From NCBI RefSeq assembly GCF_036370855.1, contig NC_088132.1, positions 66,874,841 to 66,938,840 of the forward strand: a stretch of DNA of 64,000 nt. The letters are read 5' to 3'. The position numbers and the translations under genes are program-made. Positions within the stretch are counted from its first letter, which is position 1. Every line of letters starts with the position of its first letter. The notes below the pieces were generated by a model. That model was not told where the DNA came from, searched no databases, and saw only the letters and a program-made list of their open reading frames with translations. The stretch comes from Dromaius novaehollandiae (taxonomy: Eukaryota > Chordata > Aves > Casuariiformes > Dromaiidae). Below, piece by piece: positions 61,271 through 64,000 of the stretch.

Positions 61271-64000
61271 CTAGACAGAGAAAAAAAGTTAATTATACTT
61301 TTATTCCAGTTTGGGGTTATTGTTTTAATCATGCAGTACCTACAACAAAAAAGGAACGTATTTCTCAACTCTCTTCTCCAGATATTAACTGCAACATTAA
61401 TTTTAAATTATGAATGCATGCCAATAATTGAGGAAGACACACTACAAAAGCATTTTAGTAATTTGCAAAACAGGTGATAAAAACTCAAAAGCTCTTCAGA
61501 ACTCACAAAGGCTCAACTTAAAAGAAATCCAAACATTTTACAGCCTATAAATTATAGTGACAGTAAACAAATGTCCTTAACACTGTCCTATCAAACTCTG
61601 GAAACTACCTACATAATTAAAATTAATGGAGAACAAATCTAGAAACTAACATGGGCACACCCCCTTCATAACTGCAGGTTTATTCTTCACACCTTGCTGT
61701 TCTGCTAAAGAAAACACACCAAAAAAGATCTGATCCAGAAAAAATTTTTGAAGGACCTATTTTGAAGAATACTTTTAATTTGATCTTTATCTCATTTAAC
61801 AACTTATTTGTAAACTTCAGGTAAATGCATTATATTTTCATAGCATAAATACTTATTTGGGAAGGTCACATATTATTTCTATAAAAAAAAAGCATGAACT
61901 CTTTTTTTAGATATGGAAAAACTCATCCATATACCTCACTGCTAAACCAATTTTTGCCTTTCTTTTTTTGAAATGTTAAATTCACAGTGGTAACACAAAG
62001 TTTGAGTAAAAAAATACCTATTTAGACTTACGGAAACTAAGCAAGATTTGAGAGTTCTGCCTCCATAAAGCAAAAAAAAAAAAGCAGAAACAAAAAAGAA
62101 CACAGCTTTAAATAAAGAGAATAGGCATGTCTTCATAGGCCTCCTAATTAGATACACTCCTTACAGTAACTCCATGCTTATTTATTGAAGGTTAATTAGC
62201 AGTTCAACATTTTAAAGGCTCAAGCAATGAATCATACAAAGTGAATTGTTATAAGCAGTCAAAATGAACAAACAGCTGAAACAAATACAAGAATGAAAAA
62301 TAAATTAAATCCTTCCTTATACTTGATCCCAACAACAGCAATTTTAACTGCAGTGCTGAAAACAGTCTAAAATATATATTTTCAGTTAGCATTTCCTTGA
62401 GTTCACAATATTAAATCCCAACTCATAGAAACTTACAACTATCTTTAATAGGTACCACTGAACAAGTAAAAACTCTGAGTCTAGCTACCATGAGAGTCTC
62501 TACAGAACTTGTAACTCTATACTTTGACGTTCAAATCAATGTCTCTAGAAGGACCTTGCAGAAATGAAAAATGTATCAAACACACAAAGCAAACATAAAA
62601 TTTAGTTGAATTCTGTTTCAGGAAACAGCTTTGTCGGTAATAAGCATAATACTGCATTTGCAGTCACTTGTTTCATAGCCCTCCAAATATGCCTTTGTTG
62701 GGTTTCAAAGATTCCAGACTTCAATAAACATCAGAAATCTACTGCATTGACATATTCTCACATCAATTGCTTTACAAGAGCTATCATCTTTCAAGTCTAA
62801 TAGAGTATCACCCATTTGATTTATCTGCTATGTTACATTGCATTAGGCAGCAGACAAAGCCTAACATGATCCAATTCGCTGTGCCATCACGCACTAGACA
62901 AAAAGTATTTATTATTGCCATCATTCTTAGGCTGTCACATTCAGAAGGTGGCTGAACCATTTGCTTAAGTAGTTGGGGAAGCTTGGTGGCACCACTAGCT
63001 TGACTTTCATAATCAACAGCATACACAGACTCCCTTTCATCCCAGAGCAAAGGAATGGAGGAATAATTTAGTGTGGCTAGCCATGCTTGCCATAAAAAAA
63101 GCATTAGAAAATACTTATTGCTGTCATCTTGTTTATAACCTCAGCAAAATAAGTTACTCCAAGAATTAAAGATGGCAAATGGAATTTGTCTTTTCTGGTT
63201 TTTTTTCTTTTTTTATGATGCCAGAAACATTTGAGTATCTAGAAGGGGGAATTTAGTAAAGGGATCATTGTACTTATGTTTGACATTTGAAAGGACTTTT
63301 TCTCTCAGATAGACATTGGGGCTAAGATCTTTAAGCTGGAGAACTGTAAGTATGAGAAGAAGCAAGATACCAAACGTTGACCCCTGAAGAGGAACAAACG
63401 TTACAGTCAGGAAGTACAAAATTCTTCTGATTTTATGCATTTGATGAACTTCTATGCCTAATGAATAATAAAGACTTCACAAGACAATGCTGATAAAATA
63501 ACACTTTAAGAAATGGAAAGAATGAAGAATCACTACATTTCCAAGATACCCACAATCTAGTGGTACTTATTTCTGTGTTCAGATAATACATCTAAAATAT
63601 CTCCAGATAGAACACAAAATCATCCAAGAACAGTCACTAAAACCTCACATACTAAATTCTTAACATATTATAAAATCAGAGGAACTGTTATGCTAACTTT
63701 ATCTCCTTCAAAACACAAGAAACAACTTTTCCCAGTGTTTTTTTTTCTTTTTTTTTAATCCAAACCAATTTCTATGTGAGCAACAACATATATTTTAGGA
63801 GTTCACCCAGTTTGCTATACAGAATTCAAGTAAATAATACAGTACGCAGCATTCCCATAATTTTTTCTCCAATTTTTAAGCTTGCTATTAAAAAAAGGAA
63901 GGTACATGTAGTCTGGATTTGTCTTCCTTCACTTATTACCTCTTTAAAGCATTTCCATGGTAGGTTCTAACTTCTGAAATCATGAAATTCCTGTTTGAAG
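61271..64000 (-). other. PARP8: PARP8 intron, partial
   Basis: This runs off the right edge. I looked for the exon that must end in a codon before PTVCERELC and saw no match, so at least 2.7 kb of intron is present. T-rich tracts lie at 63200-63216 and 63738-63757. A 98-codon open frame on the minus strand (63104-62808) has no recognisable features. Confidence 0.8.

Noticed and set aside
62808-63104. 98-codon minus-strand frame in the first partial intron, considered as the missing PARP8 exon or a retrocopy
   Set aside because: It does not match the PARP8 segment expected before PTVCERELC, has no usable splice borders in frame, and resembles no protein I know.

Overview
The window is vertebrate nuclear DNA, most likely from a bird. 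It is AT-rich with isolated GC-rich islands. It carries several decayed copies of CR1, the dominant LINE of birds and other sauropsids, and its only clear protein-coding gene has many short exons separated by long introns. If avian synteny holds, this is probably the Z chromosome, since chicken PARP8 and its neighbours ISL1 and EMB lie there. That placement is prior knowledge, not something read from the bases.

Right part (44.98-64 kb, minus strand): the 3' half of PARP8, a mono-ADP-ribosyltransferase gene transcribed right to left. I resolved twelve consecutive coding exons (61270 down to 44982). Every junction has GT-AG borders and matching phase. Together they give 993 coding bases: 330 residues plus a stop, covering the last part of a cysteine-containing region, the linker and the whole ART catalytic domain. 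The 5' exons lie beyond 64000. Introns hold simple repeats, a 46-bp tandem duplication, one ancient SINE/LINE-type fragment, a GC-rich patch at 56.0-56.4 kb, and one block that looks like a conserved regulatory element.

Middle (about 38.3-44.98 kb): the PARP8 3' UTR, whose end is uncertain, followed by downstream sequence. This stretch has several candidate poly(A) signals, the end of a hAT-type DNA transposon, a C-rich stretch with a 251-codon open frame of doubtful meaning, and a small CpG-rich island near 39.5 kb.

Left part (1.6-38.3 kb): a gene-poor intergenic desert. In human, the desert downstream of PARP8 leads to the LIM-homeobox gene ISL1. Here it contains three CR1 3'-end copies, one MIR-like SINE, microsatellites, blocks rich in homeodomain and TCF-like motifs, and a short protein-like relic.

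Left edge (0.6-1.6 kb): a strong CpG island. Two good splice donors face outward from its core, one on each strand, which is the layout of a divergent promoter. I could not identify either transcript. No rRNA, tRNA, CRISPR, operon or prokaryotic feature is present, and I found no convincing new biological system. The island with paired donors is the best lead.
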